From Cladophialophora immunda (taxonomy: Eukaryota; Ascomycota; Eurotiomycetes; Chaetothyriales; Herpotrichiellaceae): 64,000 nt of DNA. How positions within the stretch are numbered: position 1 is the first letter of the stretch; each line of letters opens with the position of its first letter. The notes beneath the pieces are model-generated. The model was not told where the DNA came from, did not search any database, and saw only the letters and a list, made by a program, of their open reading frames with translations. Below are positions 55,582-64,000 of this stretch, in pieces. A program made the position numbers and the translations under genes. Location: contig NW_015622544.1 of assembly GCF_000835495.1 (NCBI RefSeq), forward strand, positions 701,704 to 765,703, read 5' to 3'.

Positions 55582-56354
55582 TGTCGCAAGTAGCAATCTG
55601 CGTGCGCAAGTATATTGGGATCGATTTCGACTGCAAGATGGTGGGGTTCTTTGTAGAGTGGTACGCTCAGCGGAGTACGAGTCGGAGAGCGCAAAGGAGG
55701 TGGCAGCCAGCTAAGTGGCGCCCGGGACAGAGCGACTGTTCAAGACATGGTCATTTACAGGCTCCAACAATCGTGCCTTCAGCATCGGTAGACTGGTCGC
55801 TGCAGTATGACTCTGAAGAAAGCCACGGTGAGGTGTATTAAGACTCTGAATGTTCCTTCCATGGTGGGGTCCAGCGGGCAGGGAAGGTCATTCTCGGCTA
55901 GTAGAGGCAGGCACTACACCCGGCTAAAAGGGCCCTTTGAACAACCAAGAAAGCCCTCATTATTACGTAGTTATACGAATAAGAGCCTTGCTTACGGGCT
56001 GTCTGCTCACTATTGGCTCCAGTGGTGACCTTTACGCCCAGCGGGTTTTTGACGCTCCCCAAGTCCATCCCCCCCGACCAAAAGCCCATGCTCACGCTCG
56101 GGTACAGGTGCTCCTTTCCCAGCCTTCAGCCGAGGCACCGCCACAAGTTTCATCCGACCCATTCGACAATTGTGATCAATTGAGTCAATAAAGCTGCGTC
56201 CTGAATCTGCCTACTCCCTTGCTGTACCTGCCCGTGCTTGGGACGCTCATTCAGAGCCCTCCATCTCCTCCCCTGTGCTATTCGCGATCATGTCCTATTC
56301 AGCGGACAACTTGTACCTGAGATAAGGTGCACAGATTCCATCACATTGGTCAAA
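55582..56354. other. Divergent promoter of ATG101 and PEX3
   Basis: A 773-bp gap between the two start codons. No gene or clear core element was identified by eye. Confidence 0.5.
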
Positions 56355-58020
56355 ATGATATCAGCCACACGTCGCTGGCTGAAGCGGCATCGCACAGGTA
56401 TAGCCATTGGCGCTGGCGTTGTTGGCGCGACGTATCTGGCCGCGCAGTATGTCCTCGGAAAGATCAATGAAGCGCGAGAGCGCATGCAGATGGACAAGAT
56501 CGCAAAGGAGAAGTGAGGGAGCCACCCCCTTCGTTCGCCGAATATATACTGATTGTATCTTGCACAGCATTCGGCGGCGATTCGAGCAAAATCAGACAGA
56601 CTGTACTATTACAGTCCTCGCCTTACTGCCCACTCTGACCGAGAACATCCTGGAAGATCTCCCTGTCGAACAGTTGACTCATGAGCTGCAGCAGAAGAAG
56701 GCAGAAAGATTGGCACGTGCCTCAGGAGAAGGGAAATCGGAAGCGTCGAGCATGTACGACGGCGATACGGCGAGCATTTCCAGCTTTCAGACGGGCAGCT
56801 TTATACATGCCAGTCAATTTCAGGGTGATGGGAGTCAGTCAGTGGGGCCCCGTCGGACGAAGGCTCAACTTTGGAATGAGTTGAAAGTGACTTCGATCAC
56901 AAGAGCATTTACACTGATCTACAGCCTGTCACTGCTCACAATCCTCACGAGAATACAGCTAAACCTCCTCGGCCGACTAAACTATCTATCTTCGGTCATC
57001 TCGTTGGCCCAGCCTCCACCACCCGGCAGAGCGGACTCGATTTCGTTGGAAGATCATGATGATGGAAGCGCGGGTGCCGGGTTTGGGAACGACTTTGAAA
57101 CAAACAGGAGATATCTGACATTTTCCTGGTTTCTGCTGCATAAAGGGTATGCACAGATCATGTCAAAGGTCAGGGAAGCAGTGGAGGAAGTGTTTGGTGG
57201 CATCTCTCCCAGCGAAGGAATCACCGCTACTCGGCTCAGCGATCTGGTTCTTGACGTCCGAAAGCGCGTTGAGGGCGGCTCTGAGCAGGAGAGATATGCC
57301 ACCAGATGGCTGCCCTACGTGTTACCACCTAAAGAGGAGGAAGAAGCAGTGTTGATAGAGTCGGGGGTGATCACTCCGCCAGCAACCTCCCCAGGCTCGG
57401 ACGCTCAGGATCCCGAGAAGGGCGAACACCAAGAACCCACAATCCACATCGATACGTCGACAGGGCCATTGCGGCAGCTTCTCGACGAGACCGCTGATTT
57501 GATTGACTCGCCAACATTCACGAGGATCCACACCCTACTTCTCGGGTCCATGTTTTCGCATCTAATCGACACTCGTGTTATTGCCCAACTATATCCACAA
57601 CCAAGGCAGCACTCTCCGTCTTCCTCCATTTCTAGCGCACAACACCCGCGCATTCAGGAGCTTGACTCTGCCGTTACAGTCGTGCCGGGAGAGCCGCGGG
57701 TCAAGCTTGCCAATATTCTGGCAATCATCACACGCCAGGCACATGCGATCGGGAATGGGAACAACCCACCCAATGAATATGTATCTACAGCAGAAGCCGA
57801 GGTCAGAGAGCTCGAGGCTTTCGCTGCCGTTATCTATGCCAGCAATTTGGACCAGAGTCTGGAGGAAAATCGGCCCAATACCGGCGATAGTGGGCTAAGG
57901 GCGGCTGGCGGAGTTGGCGTGAGCGACGTCGGCGCTGAACCGGTCGATGAATTGATTGAAAGTAAATTGGAAAGTGCATGGACAAAGGTCGCGGGCAGTT
58001 CAAGCTTCTCATCACGGTGA
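56355..58020 (+). CDS. PEX3: Peroxisomal biogenesis factor 3
   Basis: Exons 56355-56512 and 56568-58020 surround a 55-nt intron (GTGAGG...GCACAG), giving 536 residues. The N-terminus has the basic stretch RRWLKRHRT and a glycine-rich membrane anchor (GIAIGAGVVGATYLAAQYVL), as in all Pex3 proteins. Then come ARERMQMDKIAKEN + IRRRFEQNQTDCTITVLALL, TENILEDLPVEQLTHELQQK, AQLWNELKVTSITRAFTLIY and YLTFSWFLLHKGY. The late conserved region is VKLANILAIITRQAHAIGNG and ELEAFAAVIYASNL. Pex3 anchors Pex19 and its membrane-protein cargo at the peroxisome. Two acidic/Pro-rich loops are probably disordered. The start is fixed by the basic-plus-anchor motif. Confidence 0.95.
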
Positions 58021-58640
58021 TGTGCCTGATGGGATCCAGTTACGAATGCCTTTGAGAGAGCAAGGAAAGGTTAGCGATGTTGGTATCACAAGGTGGCGGT
58101 ATGGTCACCGTCAAGACCATTTGTTGGGCCAAGGGAAATTTCTCTGAGCATCTCTGGTGGCTACTGAGGCGAGACAGAGATGTATCTATGCTACGACACA
58201 AGGCTGACATGAGCTACGTAGAGGAGGTTCGAGGCGTGGCTGATGCCCAGATCTTGGAACCCTCGCTTCCTATATGCATTATAACTCAGGAATCCGCCGT
58301 GCAGGGCGGATGACACCAGCCCTAGGGCTCACACGTGGCCGAAAGACTTCCTTTTGGGCGTGCTCCTTCGAAGTTGATTCATTGATCTGCTTACATATGT
58401 GGAATTCCCCTGGTCGCGGAGCCTGATCTTTGCGCCGATTTGCCGACCTCCCAAAATTGTTGACATCTGTCTTCCTCCAAAGTCTATGCGCAGCAGTCGC
58501 ATGCTCCGCTCGACGACAACCCTACCTATGGCCTTGACGCTCCCCTAAAACTTCTTCTTACCAAGGCCTGAAGCCCAGAGGCCGCCTCCTTCGTCCAGTA
58601 CCTTAAGCCTCCTGGCGAGGCCCATGAAGTCGCCGCCGTC
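58021..58640. other. Intergenic
   Basis: PEX3 3' flank and ALG5 promoter. Nothing further is seen. Confidence 0.5.
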
Positions 58641-60005
58641 ATGGATCGACCTATTGGCATGGGAGGCCACTTCACCAATGTATTCAAAGACGACAAGTGG
58701 CTGCAATGGCGCCTGGTGCCCTTCATCTTGATATGGGCTGCATTCGCAGTCTTGTTGCTGGTGCGCATATCTCCCCTGCCCTCCTCTGCACCTCCTACTC
58801 GACCTACTGACGTGGATTTCCCCCCGGACATTCAGATTTGGTTATTTGTGACGCTCTTCGTTCCCAACCCACGGAAACCCCACCCATCAGAGAAGACATT
58901 CACAACGGTCGATAAAACGGGCGACGTAACAGATCCAGAACCATTGCCGTGTTGGTACGATGATGCTCTACGAAAATATGTCAAGGCGAAGCAAGAAGAT
59001 CCAGACAAAGATATCGACGTGGAGAAGGAGATCGAGCCGGCCGAGTTGTTCATGACACTGGTCATTCCAGCATTCAACGAAGAGGACAGACTGACAGGGA
59101 TGCTGGAGGAGGCGGTGAATTTTCTCGAGACGGAGTATGGGACATCTTCCGCCACCGCGGAGGTGGACAAAGAAACAGGACAAACGCAGGCCACAGGTCC
59201 GCGGCGCAGGAAAGCGAATGGCGGTGCTGCTGCGGCGTCTGCTGCTTCGCAGTCTCAGCAACAAGACCCCCTTCGAGGCTGGGAAATCCTCCTCGTCGAC
59301 GACGGCTCCACGGACGACACGCTTCTCACCGCCCAGACCTTCTCCCGCAAACACATCCTCCACCCGCACCCCCGACGTGACTCCGGGCCCTGGACGCACC
59401 GGTCCCCGACCGGCGTGAAAATCCCCCCGGGCTCGATCCGCATGGTCTCGCTGGAGGAAAACCGCGGCAAGGGCGGCGCCGTAACGCACGGCATGCGCCA
59501 CGCCCGCGGCCAATACGTCGTGTTCGCTGACGCGGACGGGGCGTCCAAGTTCCCCGACCTCGAGAAACTGGTGCGGGTGTGCCGGGAGATCGAGGACGCC
59601 GAGGGCAGGGCCATCGCGGTCGGCTCGCGCGCGCACCTGGTCGACTCGGAGGCCGTGGTCAAGCGGTCGAAGCTGCGGAATTTCCTCATGCGCTGCTTCC
59701 ACATGCTGCTCTGGGTCATGACCCCCCCGGCCACGGCTCGCATCAAGGACACCCAGTGCGGCTTCAAGCTGTTTTCCCGCCCGACGTTGCCCTACATCGT
59801 CCCGCACATGCACATGGAAGGCTGGATCTTCGACGTTGAGATGCTCATGTTGGCCGAGTTTGCAGATATCCCCGTGGCCGAAGTGGCCGTGGGCTGGCGG
59901 GAGGTGACGGGCAGCAAGTTGAACCTGGTCAGGGATTCTCTGGGGATGGCGTGGGGTTTGGCAATCCTGAGGTTTTGCTGGGGGACGGGGATCTTCAGGC
60001 GGTGA
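58641..60005 (+). CDS. ALG5: Dolichyl-phosphate beta-glucosyltransferase
   Basis: GT2-family glycosyltransferase that makes dolichyl-phosphate-glucose for N-glycan assembly at the ER. The frame is open for 454 codons. A 75-nt, stop-free intron at 58761-58835 (GTGCGC...CATTCAG, branch CTACTGAC) is likely, which leaves 429 residues and fuses the membrane anchor into one segment (FILIWAAFAVLLL + IWLFVTLFVP) before RKPHPSEKTF. Catalytic marks are TLVIPAFNEEDRL, ILLVDDGSTDDT, SLEENRGKGGAVTHGM, FADADGASKFPDLEKL, DTQCGFKLFSRP, EGWIFDVEMLMLAE and EVAVGWREVTGSKL. A low-complexity Ala/Gln insert sits between the first two. The C-terminal hydrophobic end is typical. Confidence 0.94.
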   Translation: MDRPIGMGGHFTNVFKDDKWLQWRLVPFILIWAAFAVLLLVRISPLPSSAPPTRPTDVDFPPDIQIWLFVTLFVPNPRKPHPSEKTFTTVDKTGDVTDPEPLPCWYDDALRKYVKAKQEDPDKDIDVEKEIEPAELFMTLVIPAFNEEDRLTGMLEEAVNFLETEYGTSSATAEVDKETGQTQATGPRRRKANGGAAAASAASQSQQQDPLRGWEILLVDDGSTDDTLLTAQTFSRKHILHPHPRRDSGPWTHRSPTGVKIPPGSIRMVSLEENRGKGGAVTHGMRHARGQYVVFADADGASKFPDLEKLVRVCREIEDAEGRAIAVGSRAHLVDSEAVVKRSKLRNFLMRCFHMLLWVMTPPATARIKDTQCGFKLFSRPTLPYIVPHMHMEGWIFDVEMLMLAEFADIPVAEVAVGWREVTGSKLNLVRDSLGMAWGLAILRFCWGTGIFRR

Positions 60006-60324
60006 TGGACAGGCATTTTGACGCCTATATCTCTCGATTGAGTCGGGAAGGGAGCTCTGTTTGTGTAGACTTTACAAAAGTATGGGGTGGTCATATCACG
60101 AGCGCAAGTATTAGTTTTGCACCCTCCGATCCTGCGCGCGCGAATGCTCATGGATACATCCGGGACCTTCGATGGAACGGACGGGTTTCATGAGTAACCA
60201 GCGGCATTACCAGATCTATCATCTATTGCGCAAACATGGACAATCTAGAGCACCTCGCGGTAGTGGACAACGGCAGCAAGGGGAAGAAAGCATCTTCCCA
60301 TCGCTTTCGATCTCGCTATGCCAT
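60006..60324. other. Intergenic, convergent 3' flanks
   Basis: Between the ALG5 and ADP-ribose pyrophosphatase stops. Nothing further is seen. Confidence 0.5.
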
Positions 60325-61155
60325 CTATGAGGGATCATTCTTGAGCACATCCTTCCACTTCTTCGCTATTTCCATGCCTTGCGCCAATGTCCCGACACGC
60401 GCATCGATCGCAAAGCCCTTGGCCTCGAGCTCTGCCAAATCATTCCACAGGTTGTCCAAGGGCAGTGTAAAGCACTCTATGTACTCACTCTCCTCCAGCT
60501 CGGGCTTTAAATTCTCCTCTTGATTCCTTGGGTTGCGCATGTCCACCTCCACAAAGATCATTTTCGTGTTTGTATTGCAGAACCCGGGGTCGTTGAACAT
60601 CAGAATGCCTTCGGCGGCTTTGGCGTCGGACGGGATGGTGGCGATGTAGCCCGTCTCTTCTTTCAGCTCGCGGATGGCGGCGTCGGCGGGCGATTCTCCC
60701 GCGTCGATCAGCCCCGAGGGGACTTCGATGGTGACTTTGTCGACGGCGGGTCGGAATTGCTTCTGAAGCAGCAGGGAGGGTCCCTTGGAGGATTTGGGGT
60801 CGTCGAGGATGGCGACTACGCCGACGGCGTCGACTTTGGCATTCTGGGGTCGCGTCTGCAGCTTGAGTCAACCTTTCCAGTGTCTTCTTTGGGCCGGGGG
60901 CAAGCAACTCCTGCGGATTTCAATTGACCTGTCGCTCGGCTGATTCCCAAAGCCTTTGCTTGCCCGCCGGGTCTTCATATGTGATTTTCTTCAAGGTGAT
61001 CCATTTCGCCTCGTTGGTGTTCTGGGCTCCTTTCAGCAATCAGCCACACGGCTTTGCATGGTGCCCGCCCGTCGAGGGGTCCGTGACCTTACCATCGGCT
61101 CGACAGAGAGGTTCTTGGCCATTAGCGGCGAGTATGTGGACATTTTGCTCGCCAT
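60325..61155 (-). CDS. YSA1: NUDIX ADP-ribose pyrophosphatase
   Basis: Three exons, 61155-61093, 61021-60929 and 60855-60325, with introns of 71 and 73 nt, are all in phase 0 and give 228 residues. Joins read LSVEPM + NTNEAKWITLKKITYEDP and LWESAERQ + TRPQNAKVDAVGVVAIL. The NUDIX box GLIDAGESPADAAIRELKEE + TGY carries all expected Gly, Glu and Arg positions, preceded by KVTIEVPS. Downstream, the FNDPGFCNTNTKMIFVEVDM segment matches the ADP-ribose hydrolase branch (yeast Ysa1, human NUDT5). It hydrolyses ADP-ribose to AMP and ribose 5-phosphate. The start could be either of two in-frame ATGs (61155 or four codons later). The exact acceptor before NTNEAKW (CCCAG) was chosen because an alternative AG upstream breaks the frame. 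Confidence 0.92.
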
Positions 61156-61737
61156 TTGGGGCGGATAGATGCAATTGACGTGTAGCCTGTAACCGCCCCG
61201 CCGCATCAACAGAGGTAAACGAACAGTCAACATTCCATTTCAAAGGAAACAAAGGAGAAACTGCGGCGGTGCAGCGGGTTTCATGAAGAGAGCCTTGAGA
61301 GACAAGGCTAACAATGACGTATTTCACTACTCTGAATTGGGCAAGAGGCATCGCTCTCCCCTTCTCAGCCTCAGCCTTGTTGCAACCCTGTCTGTCTCGC
61401 TAAGTTTGGCAAGTCCATAGCCATACATGCCATGTTGAATGCAGCGAACGGGAAAGCATGTGGGAGATGGCAGTCTCATCTCTTGTGCTGCCGGACGATG
61501 CAGGTATCTACATCTCGAAGCAGCGCGGACGATAGACGACTTGTGTCTCCATGATAGACTATATCATCTCCTTCTTGAGCATTGCCCCATTGTTCTTTGG
61601 TGTGCACCCTCTGGCAGAAGGAGAGGAGACGCGAATTCCAACCAATCTTGCCTCCTGCGTAGGTTCGCATTCGCCTTCCCTCAACCGATCTGGAAGCGCC
61701 TCAGGTGACCCCGGCCCAGAACGAAGGTCCAGCATTC
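61156..61737. other. Intergenic
   Basis: YSA1 promoter and 3' flank of the small secreted protein gene. Nothing further is seen. Confidence 0.5.
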
Positions 61738-62168
61738 TTAGTTGGCTGCACAGGTTTCCCCCTTGCCCGGGCCCCATCCATCAGAGAAATAAGACATGTC
61801 TTGGCACCAGCATTCCCATTGTTTGGCCAGTCCTTGCTCGCAGGTCTTGGTGACTGCATCCTGTGAACATTTGACTCCCTTGTTGCTGCAAGTCATGACG
61901 CCTTCCCCGGAGCTACGCGACACCAGGTTAGTATGTTAAAGGCTGCGAATGAAAGGGACGAGGTGTTGTGGCTAGTTCCTTACCAATTGCAGTAGTCCTC
62001 ACAATATTCACCGGTAACCCCAGGGCAGGTAGGACTAGAGATCTTCATGGAGCCACCCTTGATCGTCTGGCATGTTGCAATGCAGAAGTCGTCGGCGTCA
62101 TGATCGTTACCAGCGCTCACGAAGGCGAAGAGGAAGGCAAGAAATGTCAGCAAGGTCGTTCCCTTCAT
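61738..62168 (-). CDS. Small secreted cysteine-rich protein
   Basis: Exons 62168-61984 and 61912-61738 surround a 70-nt intron (GTAAGG...GCGTAG, branch ACTAAC), giving 119 residues. The start is a clear signal peptide (KGTTLLTFLAFLFAFVSA, likely cut before GNDHD). The mature part of about 100 residues has 12 cysteines spread in pairs, including FCIATC, YCEDYCNC after joining, and ECWCQD. This suggests six disulfides and extracellular stability. No known domain is recognised. Such proteins can be cell-wall components, antimicrobial proteins or host-interaction effectors, and the sequence alone does not choose between them. The splice is supported by the branch site, the phase and the continued cysteine spacing. 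Confidence 0.8.
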
Positions 62169-63328
62169 GTCGAACTAGCGGCGAGACAGAGATACGGATG
62201 AGTAGTGGTAGCTGAAGCAGTAGTGGTCAGCTCTGATCGCAGGTCGTGTCACAGACCACAACGACTCACCAAGAATGTCAGCCAGTCAGATAGCTGAGAT
62301 ATTGTCGACGAGCCAGTAGGTTGTTGAGGAGTTATGACAAACAGCAGTGATTGAAGAAAGAAATTGTTTTGGTATATAAAAGGTCCCAGGTGTAACCCGT
62401 GCGTGTAGGCAGCGAAACGAAGTGTCACGACGGGGAGCGTGAATAGACTCGCGCTCACGCGCTCACGGGGTGACGACAAAAGTCACATATAGGAAGTGCA
62501 CAAAGCGTCACCGGATGCAGACGTGAATGAAGTCGGTGCCATAATGAGCGTGCGCGCTGCATTTAGGGTATGCCTTTGTCGTCGGGCCACAAGCCGAACA
62601 GAGCGCAGATTTAGCGCAGACAAACCATTTGTTATTCGAACCCGTTGTCTTTATCATCTTCCAACAGTAAGCTGCCAGTACTCTCTGACGCGTGGCAACG
62701 AGGGTAAGAACTATCACAGTGTTTGCCAGTTATGGAGGTGACAACGATGATGGGTGTGTGGAGATATAAGCACATCCGCTCACACTGGACACGGGCATTC
62801 CGCGGGAACTTGCTGGTCGGACCATTCGAACATCTAGAAGTGAGTTTGATGTGCTAAGGATGATGAAGCAGTATGAAAATACAAAACAACCTTGAACGGG
62901 AGAAGCAAGAGGACGTTGAGAGGTTGTCGCGGTGGTGGAACAGTACTGTCGGGACGGGAGTCGATGATATACGGCGAGCACGGAAGGGGTTTGTCCGTAG
63001 TTTATCCGAGGTCACGTGGAAGCCCCTATTTCTCTCCTCTCCTTTGGTCTCCATGCTTGTTCAGACGTCCTCCTTCACGCCCATGATGATGATGACAAGT
63101 AAGGGGCGAAGGGGGCCAGAACACTCTCTATCGCACTATACCAAAGATGCAGTAAGAGAAGACTGAAAACACATCGCAAACAATGTGCGTGCCTGGCGAG
63201 CTTCGACATCAGCGGCAGCGCGTTGGCAGATGAGATGACTGGTGAATGGCGTGTCGCACCAATATCAGGTAAACTTGCTGCAAAGGTGTTGCGGTACTCA
63301 CAGGATATGCTTCCTCAACATCTCCCGT
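62169..63328. other. Intergenic
   Basis: Upstream region of the secreted protein gene plus non-coding DNA. A direct repeat gcgctcac occurs twice near 62450-62465. No gene or RNA is supported. Confidence 0.45.
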
Positions 63329-64000
63329 CTACGCTCCAACCTGGGCGTCCCACACACGATGGTCATATTCCAGCCCCATCTTCTCCAGCTGCACGGCAAT
63401 TCTGTTCCTGATCATCCTCACCTCCTCCGAGTCCTCTGCAAATTTGGTCCTCACAAGCGTCAAGTCCACCCAAAATTGCTCCAATCTTGCTCTATCGTTC
63501 TGCGCATTGGCCCCTGACCGTTCAAAATGCCCACCATACATAATCGCCTCCTGCATCTCGATCTCCTCCTTTGACAGGTCCCTCAGCCCGACGGTCGTGT
63601 TGTTCTCCATCTGCCACTGACTCAGCTCATTGACGATTTGTTGATCGGAATAGCTGAGCTGTCGAGGCAGAGGCCAGGGGAGAACTCTCATCTTCATGCG
63701 GTCTCGACGACGGCGATGGTTCAGTGTGCCTTTGCTAGGCCGAGCCTTGCCATGCCCAGGGCTGAGGAGCATTCGATCGATGAAATCTTGATGTCAGATA
63801 TCTGGATCCAAGCGGCAAATGGCTTCTATTTCCCAGCCTTCAATCTCGGTGCTGACTCGCTGAGGCATGATATTGGAGAACTTCAACGGCCGATCGAATG
63901 CATTCAGAAGCACCCGACCATAGTTGTCCAGCTGGGGACGGAATTCTTGAGGAGCCTTCTTGCGGCGGTTGTTGATGGGTGTATACGCCCATTCTCCAAG
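63329..64000 (-). pseudogene. Hypothetical fungal protein, interrupted by an in-frame TGA and cut by window end
   Basis: One minus-strand frame reads protein-like from the window edge (first codon CTT at 64000) to the stop at 63329, except for a TGA at 63796-63794. Before it come RRKKAPQEFRPQLDNYGR, RPLKFSNIMPQRVSTEIEGW and EIEAICRLDPDI. After it come HQDFIDRMLLSPG, RLSYSDQQIVNELSQWQ-like (here RQLSYSDQQIVNELSQWQ), LRDLSKEEIEMQEAIMYGGH and VRTKFAEDSEEVRMIRNRI. The first half resembles an uncharacterised fungal family with an EIEGWELEAI...DP core. No intron that removes the TGA without deleting that core is visible. Either the gene is broken here, or the true end is at the TGA and a second ORF begins at the ATG at 63772. 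Confidence 0.45.

Overview
This window is nuclear DNA of a filamentous ascomycete (Pezizomycotina). The genes are fungal families (ATG101, PEX3, ALG5, YOP1, CDH1/ste9, GPC1, RFX, two Zn(II)2Cys6 regulators, GH128, RTA1, YTP1). They lie on both strands without operons and are broken by short introns (about 44 to 170 nt) with GT...AG ends and CTAAC/CTGAC-like branch sites. Intergenic gaps are 0.2 to 2.2 kb. The overall look (moderate GC, small introns, UTR-like CT-rich leaders) fits a eurotiomycete such as a chaetothyrialean black fungus, but the order cannot be proven from the sequence. I saw no tRNA, rRNA, CRISPR array or intact transposon.

Layout. 0-3.5 kb: 3' end of GPC1 and a large low-complexity ORF. 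3.5-5.4 kb: gene-poor stretch with repeats and coding-like scraps. 5.4-14.2 kb: sulfotransferase-like protein, GH128 glucanase, HAD phosphatase of the Pho13 type, M18 aspartyl aminopeptidase and the APC/C activator CDH1. 15.4-28.3 kb: a metabolic block with class II aldolase, MFS sugar transporter, D-2-hydroxyacid dehydrogenase, SDR, a DUF1446-DUF4387 fusion and a Zn(II)2Cys6 regulator. This is the best candidate here for an undescribed catabolic cluster. 29-35 kb: RTA1-like and YTP1-like membrane proteins and a second Zn(II)2Cys6 regulator, followed by an AT-rich island. 35.6-49 kb: PDH protein X, a zinc-type oxidoreductase, a Sok1/TCP11 protein, a XylD-type sugar-acid dehydratase and a membrane-anchored spermidine-synthase-like protein. 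49.5-61.2 kb: a dense housekeeping block (RFX factor, YOP1, ATG101, PEX3, ALG5, ADP-ribose pyrophosphatase). 61.7-64 kb: a small secreted 12-cysteine protein and a broken or truncated hypothetical gene running off the window.

Exon boundaries were built by hand from splice signals, reading phase and continuity of family motifs. Every spliced CDS given with exact exons below closes in frame. The exceptions are the first exon of the D-2-hydroxyacid dehydrogenase, the 5' end of GPC1 (outside the window) and the last gene. No database search was run, so family names rest on recognised motifs.
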